This document shows positions 12,011 through 25,079 of a stretch of 64,000 bases of DNA, piece by piece. Position numbers and translations under genes: made by a program. Numbering within the stretch: the stretch's first letter is position 1; each line of letters begins with the position of its first letter. Below the pieces are notes generated by a model, which searched no databases, was not told the DNA's origin, and saw only the letters and a program-made list of their open reading frames with translations. The DNA comes from Notospermus geniculatus (Eukaryota > Nemertea > Pilidiophora > Heteronemertea > Lineidae): positions 437,560-501,559 of the forward strand of contig NMRB01000103.1 in the NCBI GenBank assembly GCA_002633025.1. The letters are read 5' to 3'.

Positions 12011-15000
12011 TGTACTGTACCTGTGTTCAACTGAGGAGCGGAGTAGGAGAGAAGAGGAAACGTTTCACTGGTGGCGAACCCGGGTATGAAAACCCAGGTA
12101 CAGCAGCCAATTTGTGAAAGAACTTTAGTTGAAGTACTCCACTTACCTACTGTCCTAAACAAAAAATTAGGCCTACACACTTTGACTTTGCCCACATGCC
12201 ACTGAATCATTTTGCACAAGGTCCCAATTCCTCCCCTGGGTATTTCCGTGTAGCCTCTGCACGAAATACTAGTAATTTTTTTCCGTCCAGATTATATGGA
12301 TCACGAATAATTGACCCACAGCAGAATATGCAATCTCTGCGATCATGTTCCTCGTGCAATCCGTCGTTCATTCTCCAATACCTGCCTTCCAAGCTTACCA
12401 TTCTCGAAACAGATTGCTCTACTCCTCGCGTAATATTGTACAAGCATGTACCTTATTGATTGCATCAACATACCATTGATTGCACTGATATATTTACCTC
12501 TATCCTTGATATCGTGAAATTTCGTTGTGATAGTGCTGGCATATGTTCTGGTCGTATTCCTCCTCCACTCAAACATGCCGTGAGACATCTGCAGTGAATA
12601 ACTCAGTTCTCACTTCTCCTGCTAGGTGTCACTAGTAGCTGTGACAGATTTCACAGCTTTTTCACAGCTTTGATGGCATTGATGGGTATCCAAGGTGATA
12701 AGGCAAGGCGTTGGTGTTGGAGAGACAGTGGGGTCCTTGACACTTTGAAGAAATTGAGTACTTGAGATGCTTGTTGATTAGCCTGTGAGATATTTGTGAA
12801 TTGGTGGAGGGTAAGTGTGAAATGTTTCGTGCTGTGGGCTAAATGTTTGCGTTAGTTAACACTTACAAGTGAATTCTTTGCCTCTGATAATGTTTAGCGA
12901 GGATTCTTTCCATTGTTAAAGCCTACTCAAACAATAGGTGAATGGTTGCTAAATGTTGTACTAGGCCTCGTCGGCCCATTGTGAGAACTCACTCTTGTCT
13001 TCCATTCATAAAAAGGAAGCAAACAAGCTCCCACATTGAGTTAAACAACTTGAATAAATCCACCCACAACAGTAATTTAGAATCTGGGATGTTTACTTGC
13101 CTGCCCCTAGTCATGTCCTGCAGACGGAGTCTTCTGTCAAAGTTTTCTCACATCCTATGATACTGATTGAAAAATATTTGAAGAAAGTTTGTTCCAGTTG
13201 ACTGTCTGAGCAATGTTTCTTCAAATTCTTTCCAATTCGCTTCGAAGGCTTTTAGAAAACTTCAACAGAAGATACAGTCTGCCCCAACCGTGGGGCAGAT
13301 GAGACATGGCTGGTTTCTTTGTACTAGTGAAATATATATCTGTCAATTTAGATATCCTCTCACTTCTGTAAGCTGTGAGATGCTTGCTTCCCATGATACA
13401 GTTTGTATTTTCTTATCTTTCATAAATGTCAAATAAGATATTGTAAGATCCGACACTGAACTGACAGCTTTACCAAACTACTCACAACAGTTGTCAGTTG
13501 TCATTTCCAATTCGCCGCGATCTCCTCTGGGGCATGTACTAATCATTTTCCATGACACGGATCAGAGAGGAACTACATTGATCAGCTCATTTCTGTAATT
13601 CATTCAAAAGACATGATGCTATTGACAAGCATGGGTTTTATTTTTCATGATTCTGTCATTAAACTTGGAGTCGTATCAGACACCACGGCTTCCTGTTGAA
13701 AGAGTGTCAGATGTACTTACTTCCTTCTGTGGCGATTTGGTTCAAATACTTGTAGGCCTACTATGAGAATTTAAGTCTAAGAGAATCCTCCATGTTGGAA
13801 GTATGTAGGCATAATTGAAGTAGATCTGATGAGAAACCCATTTAGAAATGCAGCATATTTGATGCATGATAGATGCATGCATGCTGCATGCTGAAGGCGC
13901 ATTCAGTGAAAAGTGACGTTTTGCCCGAAGCTTTGGTTGCCAACTGCATGTACTACACAGCATTTCAAGTGGGCATCCCTTGACCATTTCGAAGACTGGT
14001 CTTTGAGGCAGCGTGGGGTTGAAAAGTTGCAACCAATTAAATGTCGTTTTAACTTCTGGTGTTGAATTGTACTTAGCGTTTTCGAGTTGAGCTTTCAAAG
14101 TTCCTTGCCCTGACATGATCTTAAAAAGTCACCGGCATGTCATCCTGCTTCCATCTGAAGTCATCCTCTTCAATATTGTTCTTGGATTACCTGGACTGGA
14201 GAAAGTTCCAACGACAAAAAGTCCATTTCCACTGCCCCTCTCCACTGGTCACTTCCTATCATGAAATACGAGTTAATATAATCGTGGCGGCTATGGATTG
14301 GATTATCGCAGGAAGGGAGAGCACTTGTCGTACCATCTTGGCTCGAACGCGGCCATTGTGGGTAGGCTTCTTGGCCGTATTTACTGAAGTCTCTTGCCTA
14401 TTAACAAGCCCATACAGCAGACTTCCAAATGCAATCTGCAGGAAATTACTCCACTTCAGCTGCAAGTTATTGAGGGTCCCCTTCAGTATCAATTACGCCG
14501 TGTTGTGACTTATCGGCAGTTTTCCGAGGTTGCTTCGCGTATTCGCGTCGTACGGATGACGGCTTGGTGAATACGATAAGAGCTCCAGGATGTCCTCCTG
14601 GCATTCGTGTAGACACAACACTCGATGTGGTAATTTGTAGTTCTTCGATTTAGACGGAGGGTTATTCAGTATTTTGTAGATCCCGTAGTTTGACGAAGTG
14701 CGATGGGTATATAAGTCATTGGACTGTGTCGGCAGTCAGTCAGATGGCACTTGCAGGTCCCACTGAAGGAATATCCGTACGTTGCCTGGAAGGATTTCCA
14801 ATAAATCTGCCGTCATTTCGGAGTAATTCAAAGATCCAAGCTGTTCACATTTGTCACTTTTCAATGTTTCCGATGTCAAGGAGCTTACTGCACCTGCTCG
14901 CTGTTAATTTGTGGTGCTCATCTTCTTGAAGGATTTGGGATGCGAGACTTCTGGATTATGTCGTAAGGTTTGTGACCCAGCTTTCCAGTTGATGAAGTTT

Positions 15001-15032
15001 GTGTCTACTCTTTCTGCTCTTTGGGTGTGTGG
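12011..15032. other. Noncoding stretch, no supported gene
   Basis: ORFs of about 120 codons (13742-14116 minus, 14137-14508 plus) lack splice context and coding-like composition. No repeat is resolved. Confidence 0.4.
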
Positions 15033-15120
15033 TGGTGTAGTGGTTGGCGTCAGGCTGATGATCAAGAGTCTGCAGGTTTGATTCCCGTTCTAGTCGTCAC
15101 TACCTTTTCGTTCCTCATGT
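15033..15120 (+). repeat. tRNA-like SINE head
   Basis: TGGTGTAGTGG fits the A-box consensus and GGTTTGATTCC, 42 bases downstream, fits the B box with one change. The spacing is tRNA-like, but no cloverleaf with paired acceptor ends can be drawn. It is most likely the 5' end of a SINE. Confidence 0.5.
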
Positions 15121-15161
15121 ACCCTCTGCTCTGCCGTGAATTACCACTTCAGAGCCTAAAG

Positions 15162-15383
15162 CCAACAGCACACCAGGCGATGTTGCAAGCTGTCTACTCG
15201 CCACTGATCTTCTTGCCAGCCACCGCAGACTTGGCGATATCAGCTTTGATATTGTTTGAAAAGGGGCGAACATTGCTGGCGAGAGGATTCCACACATCGC
15301 AGTCCAGCGCATACCTGGCGTCAACAGCCGATTTTGCTCCCTGGCGATAAGATCACTTGCGATATCGCCTGGTGTGCTGCTGG
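15162..15383. mobile_element. MITE with AGCACACCAGGCGAT ends
   Basis: A perfect 15-base inverted repeat AGCACACCAGGCGAT occurs near the left end and as its complement near the right. Flanking bases (CCAACAG / CTGCTGG) and inner bases (GCAAG / CTTGC) extend the match to about 28 bases with a few mismatches. The interior contains GGCGA/TCGCC words. It is about 220 bp and non-coding. Confidence 0.65.
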
Positions 15384-17763
15384 TTTAAGCGGGTTAATCA
15401 TGACTCCAGTGCCCCAGCCATGTCAAGCAGCAGGCGTCTTTATGTGGCATCAAGCTTCATTAGACCAACCTTACAGGGCTCCCGTATCTATTGTCCTACT
15501 GTCAGTATGGTGCTCTTTCCTTCTCCCCTGGGGCACACTTCAATGGAATCACTACCAAGCGCAAGATCCCATGTTGACATGTCACATCATTGTTAGCATC
15601 CCTCTAATTAGCAACCAGATATCAAATTTTAATTACTTTGATTTGATATCATTGGATTCGGGGCTGTTGTCACTTGAGGAAATCCTAATAAATTTGACTA
15701 TACCATACTCTTGATTTTGAAATGAACTGATGTGATCATTACATTACCAATATTGTTTGTCAGTTCAGTTGGTACTGTGTACCAGCAGCAGGGGACTGCT
15801 TTTGTTCTTGAAACAGGAGATATACCACCGATATCTGCTTGAGGTGAAATTATAGCTCCTGCTATGATGGGGAAGGAATGAAGTACATGTAACCTCATGC
15901 ACAAAATCAACTGGCATCTTTGTTTTCTCTTGTAGACCTACATTGCAATGCTGCTCAGAGTTGGCCCGTACTTTGTGGTCTTCTCTGACACCGTAATGCT
16001 ACGTGTGCACTGAACGCGAACCGTCGTCCTGTGCGATGCCTCTATCTTTTTTGGACGCATTGCGTCAACATACAACGGATCGCACTCGGTCGAACCATCC
16101 AAAGGAAAAGCCATTGCCCCATCTTGTGCGTTGACGGATGCAACAATGCACAGGGTGTCGGATATGAAATTCTCATAGGAATCGCGTTCGGTATACCCGT
16201 AGCCTAATTGAGCGATGTTGCTTCGCCATCTGTGACCGCTGTCACAGACGGACGGACAACATCACGCGACCTGGCCCTTTTGATACTACGACTCCATGTC
16301 TGCACAATGTACAGTTAGAAAGTTTCCTCCTGGAAATACCACGGTTGGATCCAGGTTTGAGGATGGGGGCAACTATACACACACTCTGAAAACTCTCAAA
16401 ATCATGGTAAAAACCTACTTTTGCATCTTAGGGGCGTGCACCACTTGCCCCCTAAACCCCTCTCTGGATACTAAGAACCACACCCTTCTTTTCATATGGG
16501 TGGGTCTTGAAAAAAGTGATGAAGTGATAACAGCGTGGGAATCGGTGGGAGAAATCTGATTCATCTTAAGCTGTTAGTGAGGTCATACCATCATCTGCCG
16601 GTGTTGTTCCGTGATCAGCTATTTCATGATCATCATGCTAGTCCAGGATCAAGAAGGTGTTTATCGAAACGAGAGCAATCACAACTGGTTAGTGATGCTC
16701 ATCATGTGGCTTATACATCGCTTCAACTCCACCACTGGCACTTATTCACTTGAGTGATGTTCATTGTGTTCAATCTGCCATGATGGAACAGTCATCTCAA
16801 CTAGTAGTGTTGAGTAGATTGTGGGAAGTGCTCTGGGGCATCCAGCACTTGCCAATAGCTGTATGTCTCGATGTACACAGAGATGTACTAAACCTACTGC
16901 ACTGTGAAGCAACTCGCTGAGTGCACTTGTCAATGCATTCATTTGCCTCAAATTCTGTGACTGCTCTTGCCAGCATCTTTAGATCATGCTTAATAGTATT
17001 TGTTGCGATACATTGCGAGTGGGACATAAAAATGCTTAAAAAGTTGATTTCCATGTGTTATGCATCAGCCATGGCCCCAGTGCTTTGTATAGTGAGTTTT
17101 GGGCTTCTGAGAGAAGTACTGGTCATGCCTGAACCCTGCCCTTAACTTGGCCGGCCTAAAGAACAGAAGGTAAGTTATTTCTTCATAGCTTTCCCTTGTC
17201 TGCAGAAGTTGACAGAACTTTCTTGGCTTGGGTAGCAAAACTGAAATAATGTATGCTTTCCCCAGCGGTGTGTCCTTATAAATGGCAAATGGAAATACAC
17301 TGAGAATGAAAACTTTTGTTGTTCTGAAACAGGATCTTTGAACAGGATCTCAAGCCCCAGTCAGTGCCAGACAGTTGATGCACCTGCTTTATGGGTCCAG
17401 CCTTCCCTTTGCTACTCACCACTGTCTAGTCATCGAAGAGTGAAGAAATGAGCTTTGTAATTACAGAAAAATGGCTATTCTGCTGATTTTCACCATGATT
17501 TTCATGAAAATTTCAAGTGGGACAACTCAGAAACTCCAGAATCCCTTAAGAAATCCGGAGGGAATCCTGATTTTTGAGGCCCCTGGTTCAGTTTCTGTTG
17601 CTGACATTTCCTTGCTTTAATTTTTATCCCTTTTAAAAATCCAGGGGGAGGCTGATTGTTTAGACCCCACATTCAGTTTATGTTGCTGACATTTCCTTTT
17701 GTATAAAATGTGAAATCAAACATTTTCTTTGAAAGGTGAAATAGATCAGGTGGGTTAAAAGAT
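15384..17763. other. Noncoding stretch, no supported gene
   Basis: This includes a GC-richer patch at about 15960-16280 with repeated CGTTG/GCGAAC words and no clean ends. A direct duplication (TTGCTGACATTTCCTT) recurs with a 117-base period near 17600 and 17715. Confidence 0.4.
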
Positions 17764-17777
17764 ATCTGCCTACAGAG

Positions 17778-17978
17778 ATGCACAGCGATACCAGTTCAAC
17801 AAATGATGCCGATATGAAACATTTAATTACAACGTTAGCTCTAGGATCATTTGTTGATAATGTGATCTCACAAAATGCAGAAATGCTGTTATACATCAAT
17901 GGATTACAAGATGAAAGGAATACAATGCATGCTTTCACTGAGGAACTACTTTTATACAGTGGAGACATCTGGTGTTAG
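17778..17978 (+). other. Orphan 66-codon ORF, possible exon remnant
   Basis: The ORF begins ATG two bases after CTGCCTACAG, a possible splice acceptor, and ends at TAG. The product (MHSDTSSTNDADMKHL, later VDNVISQNAEMLLYING, ending LLLYSGDIWC) has balanced polar and hydrophobic composition, unlike most ORFs here, but matches no family I know. The minus strand is open across the same bases for 96 codons. The pyrimidine tract before the AG is poor. It could be a terminal exon, a decayed transposon piece or chance. Confidence 0.18.
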
Positions 17979-18534
17979 GAAGTAGAACTCGATATCTTGA
18001 GCCTGTTGTGCTTATAACCCAGCGAGCCCTTTAAGTGGCCGACGTTATCAGTAGACCAGAACAAATTTGATGTGATTAGAGTTGTATTGGGCCAGTGTCT
18101 AAAATGTTTATAATCAAGTGAAAGTGTTGGCGTGTGCAAGGGAAAGTGGAATGCTTACCTAGTTATTTTGGAGCATAAGTGCTGTTTTGGAATAAGTAAC
18201 ACATACCAGTATTTTATTTTGAGTACGTTACATGAATTGATTAGTGGTCCTTGTCATAATATGCAATGATTGGTGTCGTTGCAATTGAAACCTTGGTTGA
18301 CTTTTTGTCTCGCCGATATTGTAAGCTGCATTTTTAATGGCTACCCACTTACCTATTGTTCATTTCATGATTGAAATTGAATTGTCCCCAATTGTTTTGG
18401 GAGCCGATTAGTGTTAACCCTTTCATGACTGAATTTGATTATAAATAAATTTTAATGATGTTGAGTCGAGAAATGTGAACTCAAACTTGGCTTATATTAC
18501 TGGCTCTTTAGACAGTATTGGGGAATTTGTATGT

Positions 18535-18600
18535 AATGTGGGAGGAAACCAGAGCCCCCGGAAGAAGCTGATGCTGTCAGAGAGAGCTGTCCTGTATATC
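18535..18600 (-). repeat. SINE core fragment
   Basis: GGAGGAAACCAGAGCCCCCGG is the same kind of core as in the repeat at 10470-10800 (GGAGGAAACAGGAGTTCCCGG), in the same orientation. Only this core is preserved. Confidence 0.4.
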
Positions 18601-18778
18601 ACTGTTGTGTGTTGTGGACACCTTTCAATGAAGAACAACACCGGTCATTCCAGAAGGTGTCCTTGATAGAGAGGTTCCACTGTATATTCTTGAAGTCATA
18701 AGGGAGTTTACAAGTGGAGCATCATGCGACAAAACAAATCATAAGTTGAACTTCACTGACAGATGCTAAAAGTCAATA

Positions 18779-18942
18779 GGAGCAGTCAGCCACGCATATT
18801 GCCAAAAGATGGCAGCAAAGTTCTAGCGGACCAATACCCAGGAAAATCCACGTGATTGATGCTCGATCAAGAATTAATGGGTCCGCCATGTGCATTGAAT
18901 TTGGCCGTAGTGACACCTATTGGTCAACTTACTGACAGCTCC
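18779..18942 (-). mobile_element. MITE, GGAGC family, copy 3
   Basis: This is an inverted copy of the element at 950-1101 and 7658-7825. It starts GGAGCAGTCAG and ends CTGACAGCTCC, giving the clearest terminal inverted repeat of the three (11 bases, one mismatch). The body carries AGTGACACCTATTGGTCAAC, the complement of the other copies. Confidence 0.8.
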
Positions 18943-19140
18943 TTTTGCCTGATCAACCCAATGGAAATCCTGTGTGATTAGATTTGTTTAGAGGACCAAA
19001 ACAGACCACCATGTCACAGTCAGATGACATTGTGCAGCATCGCTCAAGGACAGCCCTGACAGCAAAGTGACATCGGGGGACCAAAGTGTAAACCTACCTG
19101 CACTCTATAGGCCTACTAAAGTCTTAATAGGTTGTATCAA

Positions 19141-19454
19141 ATACACACCGGTTTCACATCTCGCACGATCGCAGTGCCACTAGTAGAATTTTCGATGGCC
19201 ACTTCCATTTTCAACCTCACTATCAGGAGTAAGGCAAGTATTTCCTAGATCGAGGTTGAAAAACACGTGTTGGTTCCCGATACCGCCACCAGGGATCCAT
19301 CCCCTGGTGGCCGCATTGGGAACCAATGCGCACAATTCAACTTCGATCCAGGAAATCTTTGCCCATCCTCCTGGAAGTGAGGTTGAAAACGGAAGTGGCC
19401 ATTGAAAATTTTACTAGGGGCGCTGCGATCGTGCGAGATGTGAAATAGGTGTAT
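19141..19454. mobile_element. Long foldback element, about 314 bp
   Basis: Almost the whole element is one hairpin. TTTCACATCTCGCACGATCG at the left pairs with its complement at the right. The pairing continues through GATGGCCACTTCC, TTTTCAACCTCACT, GATCGAGGTTGAA and TTGGTTCCC to a centre at CCACCAGGGATCCATCCCCTGG. Mismatches and small indels are scattered, so it is not a recent perfect palindrome. It is non-coding. Confidence 0.85.
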
Positions 19455-21440
19455 TGACAGTGGCAAACCTTAGGGGGCAAATAACGTATATCTACGTAAT
19501 TGCACATGGTCTGTGAACTTGCCCACAACGGAAATGCACGTTATCTCAGTATTGCCACCTAGTGATCTCAAGTTGAACCAGACTGTTCAATATCACTGCT
19601 TGCAGACTGCATTTTGAATCATCCTGGCATGCTGACTGTGTAGTTTAGTTGGTTAATTCTGGCTTCAAAACGAGGCACTAAGGGTTAAAAATCGCAAACC
19701 AGTTGGCAGTTAGGGGTATGAAATCAAAATAGCATGAGCAGTTAGCATGTAGGCCAGGTGCTCCTCTTGGAGCAGAAGTCACATGTTAGCCTTTGAGGGC
19801 ATGTTTTATAAAAAAAGCCGATCCACTCGGTATGTTTTATCAAATTATCTCAATGTGCCAATTCAGGCTCAGCATCTCTCAAATAAAAATCTATGTGTAA
19901 ACCCATATTCTTGCATACTTAGAAAATTTGATAAAAAATTTAACAGGGCTCAGAGGTTACGGCTGACAAATATAGTTAGTCCTAATGCAGGTTATTGTTG
20001 ATTTGATATATTGTGGTACCCTCTTAATTCATGAATTTACCATTTTGGAGCATTTAGGCTAGAGTCGCAGCTAGTCACTGTATCATTGAGTAAATTGGCT
20101 TTTCCTTCTCTGCCTATTACCACTATGTTCATATTAGGGTGATTTCGGGTATCTCATATAAACCATTTATCTCATTAGCTAGTTAGACTAGAGCTAATCA
20201 GATATTGGAACCCTGGTTTGAAATTCATGAACATTTAGAGTTTAGAGTTAAAGTTTATAACAAATATGGATAGAGAATCCAAAGTTACATGCTGATTTCT
20301 GTATTGATGCTCAACTTTCTAGCCAGATGGCGATGGAAGATCTGTAAGAAAGGGATACTAAAGTTACAAACACTAAGTTTTACAAATTCCTGGCATTCAT
20401 TTGGCATCTGGGATTTTCTCCTCCAGTTGTTGTCCTTTGTCACTGAATGGTGATTTCAAGAATTTGAACCCAGAGCATAAGTAGGACAGCCAAAAATGAA
20501 TTAACCGTCGACATCCGACAACAAAAGCAGATGATATCTTCGTTTGTCATATTCAGTGATGAAGAATTATCTTTTGTTATGATAGATGGCACCACACTGG
20601 GGTTAACTTGGGAACCCTCAACGCTCCGTGTACCATCTCACTTGTCTATTTCAGTTCGGTAAAAAGATTCCAGGTGTCAGCATCTGCATTTTGACAATGA
20701 TAGTTCCATTGATTGAAAATTTGAGGCAGCACTAGTCTTTCAGTGGTCTGATGTCAGGTCTTACATCTGTCACCTTTGTAATATAATCTTTGAATGAATG
20801 TGCCACTATGATGTTGGAAGAAAGTCATTTTATACGATGTGCCGAAAATTTTTAGGGGGAACTTCCAACTTTCACACTCGAATTGTTTCAGTAGGTGTGG
20901 TTACTTCAGTCTGATCAGCATTGCTCAAGTTTCCGCCTCCCACTTTAGTGACGAAAAATGTCTATGATCGTCAGACTCGTTTTTGACACCTTCATCGAGC
21001 AGATTTAAACCAATACCTTGGCATCCAGTTTCAGAAGTGTGAAAGATTACCATCAAAGAAGTTTTTGAGTTGGAGGCAGCTTCATAATAAAAAAAGCCAT
21101 TTGCTGTCAAAGCGATCAGCTGTTACTGTTTGAGGCAATCAATTTGCCAGGGCTTTGTGTGATGGTTGTGTTCAAAACCTTCCCAAAACTCGATTTCAAG
21201 CATTGGGAACTGGATGAATCGGCTCCTGCAGGTGTTTCTTATTGTGAGATGTTACCTTTGGCCATGGATGGTGCTGTCTCTTCTTCATCATGAATGTGCG
21301 AAAGCATGTATTGGCCTTGTTAGCTCAAAAAGGGCTTTCCATAATGTTAGTGGTCGCACTTTGGTCTTGAGCAAGGCTTCAGGATATCTGAAACTGAAGT
21401 ATTTCTTTCTTTCCTGTTGACTGATGCAATCCCCTGAGCA
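19455..21440. other. Noncoding stretch, no supported gene
   Basis: The sequence is AT-rich with only short ORFs. A B-box-like word (minus strand GGGTTCAAATTC near 20460) has no partner A box. Confidence 0.45.
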
Positions 21441-21755
21441 AAATCCATGGCAGCTTACCAGTAGATTTGCAAAGATCACAACCTACATGTACAAATGTTG
21501 GTTGCTCCCAAGGTCAGAGGTTTGGGTTGAATTTTCCCATGAACAAAACCCATGGCAGCTTACCATGGTAGTTTTGCAAAGATCACCAACCTACCCCTAC
21601 AAATGTTGGTTACTTCAAGATCGGAGGTTTGGGTTGAATTTTCCCATGAACAAAACCCATGGCAGCTTACCATAAGTTTGCAAAAATTACAAACCTACCC
21701 CTACAAATATTGGTTACTTTGAACCCAAGATCAGAGATTTGGGTTGAATTTTCGG
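21441..21755. repeat. Tandem repeat, about 106-bp unit, three copies
   Basis: Each unit runs from AAAACCCATGGCAGCTTACCA through TTGCAAAGATCAC, CCTACAAATGTTGGTTAC and AGGTTTGGGTTGAATTTTC. Units start near 21441, 21545 and 21652, and the last is the most degenerate. Confidence 0.85.
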
Positions 21756-23329
21756 TAAGATATAGCAGAATTAGTTGAGAGTTTATTGAGAAGAAATAAC
21801 TGGAGTGGCCAGGTCAGTTCGGAAAGGCTCTGAGGTGTTCGGTACATTTCTTTTAAATGTTACATCAGCAGCACGTATTCTTCAATGATTATTCTTCCTC
21901 AGATTTTTTCTCTGTGGTAACACATATTTAGCCAGAAAATAATACATTACCGGAGGCTTTATGAAAAGGATAGAACACCACTCCTTGGAGGCAGAGGCGG
22001 GCAACCACTAAAGAAGACATCATCAAGATGTAGAGAGACATCAAAAAGATGCGGCCATCTTGCCTTGATGACATCCATTTGCCTGCAGCCTCGCCTGCTC
22101 TTTTTCTCGAAACACAAGGACGCGTTTTTAGGCGAGAAAGTTCGTATTATCTTCCATGATGTTTTCTTCCATTTTTTCCCCGCCTGGCCAAAAGCTTTTT
22201 GTCACTCATAATGGATTGGTCTGCTATTAGTTTTTTTAACGGCTTTCACCGAACATGACTTATTCTTAGTATTAGTTAATGTGCAATATCGCTGTTTTCC
22301 CCTATGCTAAAAAAACCTGTTATCCTCCAATATTGTTTATTCTGCTATGCTAACAACGCCCGTGGCTGAAACCATTATCTCAGATCATCGCTGAATGCTC
22401 TTGGTCAAAGAACTGTCTTCCTGTATTTTTTGTTCACAACATTACAGCCGTGTTTTGCCGATGGCCCAAATGTTGCTATTTTCCATAGAAAAAATGTCCA
22501 ACTGGTGTTTCCATCCATTAGCCAGTGAGCAGATCTCATCATACTCACTTACCATTTCGTGTATTGGGTCATTGCTCAATGGGCTGTCAGGAAGGTTCAG
22601 TGCAAACAGCAAGGACTGTCACTGCTGAAGTCACAGGTTTGATTCCAGGTCTGAGCCTTGCTTCCTCTTCTGTTGCTGGATTTCACTGGGCACTCCAGTT
22701 TCCTTCTGCATTTCACGAATTTACCCAATACTCTTTACTGACATATGGCCTGGCCATGTTGGTCCATTCTTGGTTGGAAAACGGAATTCTTGGGAGTCGG
22801 TTTTCTGTCAAGTAGCTGACAGACTGAATATGCATTTTTCCACCGATTTGTATCATAGTTAATTTGATGACACATCGACTAAAAAAGCAATACAGCCAAC
22901 TTGAATTCTGCTGTCATCGGTTTGAAAGTGGACCAGCCAATCATTTTCCTTCTTTCATCACAATTTCCATCATAGCTCATTACAAATTATGGAAGCCCTT
23001 CGCTTTGATGTAGCAGAATTCCTTTCTGCTGATCTGGTTAGATCTGTGTGAAAAAAATTGTGAAAAAACTTATTACGGTTTATCAAACAGAATTTGGCTT
23101 TCGGAAAAACGGGCAAAAGAATAAAGCCCTTTGTGAACAATATTGGATTTTGCAATTCCTTTTTGGTTGCTCTTCTTTATAGAGGATCGAGATTTTTCTG
23201 CATTAGTTGTGCATTTGTTGGAAAGTTTTCTTCGCAATGCAATCTGACCTATCTCCGTGACTTTCTCGATACACTTTAAGACTACCTCAGGAAAGGGGTC
23301 ATGGAAAAGGAACATAGTGCTTCCGCTCC
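21756..23329. other. Noncoding stretch with a possible SINE head
   Basis: GGTTTGATTCC (22636-22646) is B-box-like, with a loose A-box-like TTGCTCAATGG 64 bases upstream; this is too far apart for an intact tRNA head. No exon is supported. Confidence 0.4.
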
Positions 23330-23610
23330 TTCGTTGGGGCTACAATCTGAATTGGCATTTTGGTCTGTGGCAAATTTCAGGTGCCTCATGAGTTCTTCTC
23401 TTGGTCCATTTATCGCTTCTTCGTTGGGGCCATAATCTGAATTGCCATTTCGGTCTGTGGCAAATTTCAGGTGCCTCATAAGTCCTTCACTTCGTCCATT
23501 CTTTACCAAATCCTGAATGATGTTCGTACATACCACGGTCTGTGGTCGATTTCAGGTGGCTCAGAAGTCCTTCGATGAATGGGTCCTTCTTTACCAAATC
23601 CTACCTTATG
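23330..23610. repeat. Tandem repeat, 90-bp unit, about 2.7 copies
   Basis: The unit TTCGTTGGGGC, ATCTGAATTG, GGTCTGTGGCAAATTTCAGG, CCTCATGAGT is repeated at 23330 and 23420. A partial third copy starting near GGTCTGTGGTCGATTTCAGG follows. Confidence 0.8.
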
Positions 23611-24098
23611 TTTTGAGATGGTCCCCCGTTAATGGTTAACATGTCCGTTAATTCCATCATGTCTGTTTGGTCCTATTAGCGGTTGGTTACCAAAGCTCCA
23701 TTGTTCTCCCATCTTGTCCATTTTACAGCCTTGCCTCCCATTCCCAGCTCCGATCTAATTGGGCCTAATGCAAGAGCTTGTTAGTAATGGATTAACACGT
23801 CCTGCTAATCAGCTAAGGGAGGCGGAGAATTGCCTATCATTTGGTGATTAGTCCATTTGGTGGCGAGACAGTTTGTCCACTGATTGCCTTGACAGGTTCC
23901 TACAGGAACTTTTAATGGGGAGCGAGACGTCAGATCATTTGTAAGATGACCTTGTGCGAGCTCATCATCGAAGGCTGAGCTGACCAGAAGTGTGATATCC
24001 TCCCTATGGTTCACCCCTGAAATCGATACCTCTTTTTGACACCACCAATAAAAACCTCTCTGTCCATTCTATGCCTTGTTTGTGCAGGATGGTTGAGG

Positions 24099-24346
24099 CT
24101 ACCACTCATGAGGACAGATCACAGGGGTGGATCCACAATTTCTGAAAAGAGGGGGCGCCCTATGCTAGAAACGTTGAAATCTGCGGTGAATTTCAATCAT
24201 TTGCTTCAAATTCCAGATTTTCTCAGTCGATTTTACAGATTTGTTGGCGATAAAAATTGCCAGCGTTGTCTCATGTGTTTGGGATATAGGATAACGGTTG
24301 CCACGCGTTGCCAGAAAAACATCTGTTGTGTCCTCATGAGTGGTAG
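24099..24346. mobile_element. MITE with 18-base perfect inverted ends
   Basis: CTACCACTCATGAGGACA at the left is exactly complemented at the right end. Each end contains a TA just outside CCACTCATGAGGACA, so a TA target duplication as made by Tc1/mariner elements is possible. The 248-bp interior is non-coding; a short ORF spans it in part and is not considered a gene. Confidence 0.7.
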
Positions 24347-25079
24347 ACTTCAGAGGTCTACTTGTCGCAGTCCCACTGGCTCTCCCACATGACACTATAT
24401 TTTGTCTTTCTTGCCTTTTCTTGCATTTTTGGCACTTCCCTCGTCATCCCTGACGCAACCATATCTAGGCAATGTTACATGAAGCTGCCCTTCGTTTATG
24501 TTGCCAAGGTTTCATTGCTACTTTTGATGTGTGTAGCTGTCTGTCTTCTTCATTTCCCAATATATTGGATTTTCTATCGGTTGCTAATATAACCTATTAA
24601 TCTATTAAGTTAGGCTTTCAACATGGTGCAGAAATGAAATCCAATCTTGATGAAAATTGTTGTGCCATTTTCAAGTCGTAATCGGATCGCTGTAAGTTGC
24701 TAATTTGTGACATTGCCTTAATCTAAAGAAACCTTGTATCGAGTTAGTACCTGCTTTGTTTGAAAAAGGCATATGATCAGAATCCTTAGGTGTTCGAAGC
24801 AATGGGAATGATTAATCTCTCTGAGAGAAGCTCACCAAGGGTATATCCTTCTTTCTTCTGTCTTAGTCCCAGATAAAGGGAAAGTACATTGTATGTTGTG
24901 CAACATGAGATATGGTCAGATAGAAAGGGCAAAAAGCTCTGTTGCTTGGTGGTCTTGCTTCCTCTTCGTTTGAGCACCGATTGTGTGGGTTCACAGCTCT
25001 GCATATCCAATTCTTGTGTCATTGCCTTCTTGATGGTATCCACCTAGACCTGTTATGCAGCAGTCCTTGTGTGAACCTT
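24347..25079. other. Noncoding stretch, no gene seen
   Basis: Short ORFs only, with no repeat resolved. Confidence 0.45.

Noticed and set aside
13742-14508. Two adjacent ORFs of about 124 codons on opposite strands
   Set aside because: No splice context, no recognisable motifs, and composition like the surrounding DNA.
15033-15085. Possible tRNA gene
   Set aside because: A and B boxes are present but no cloverleaf forms; a SINE head is more likely.
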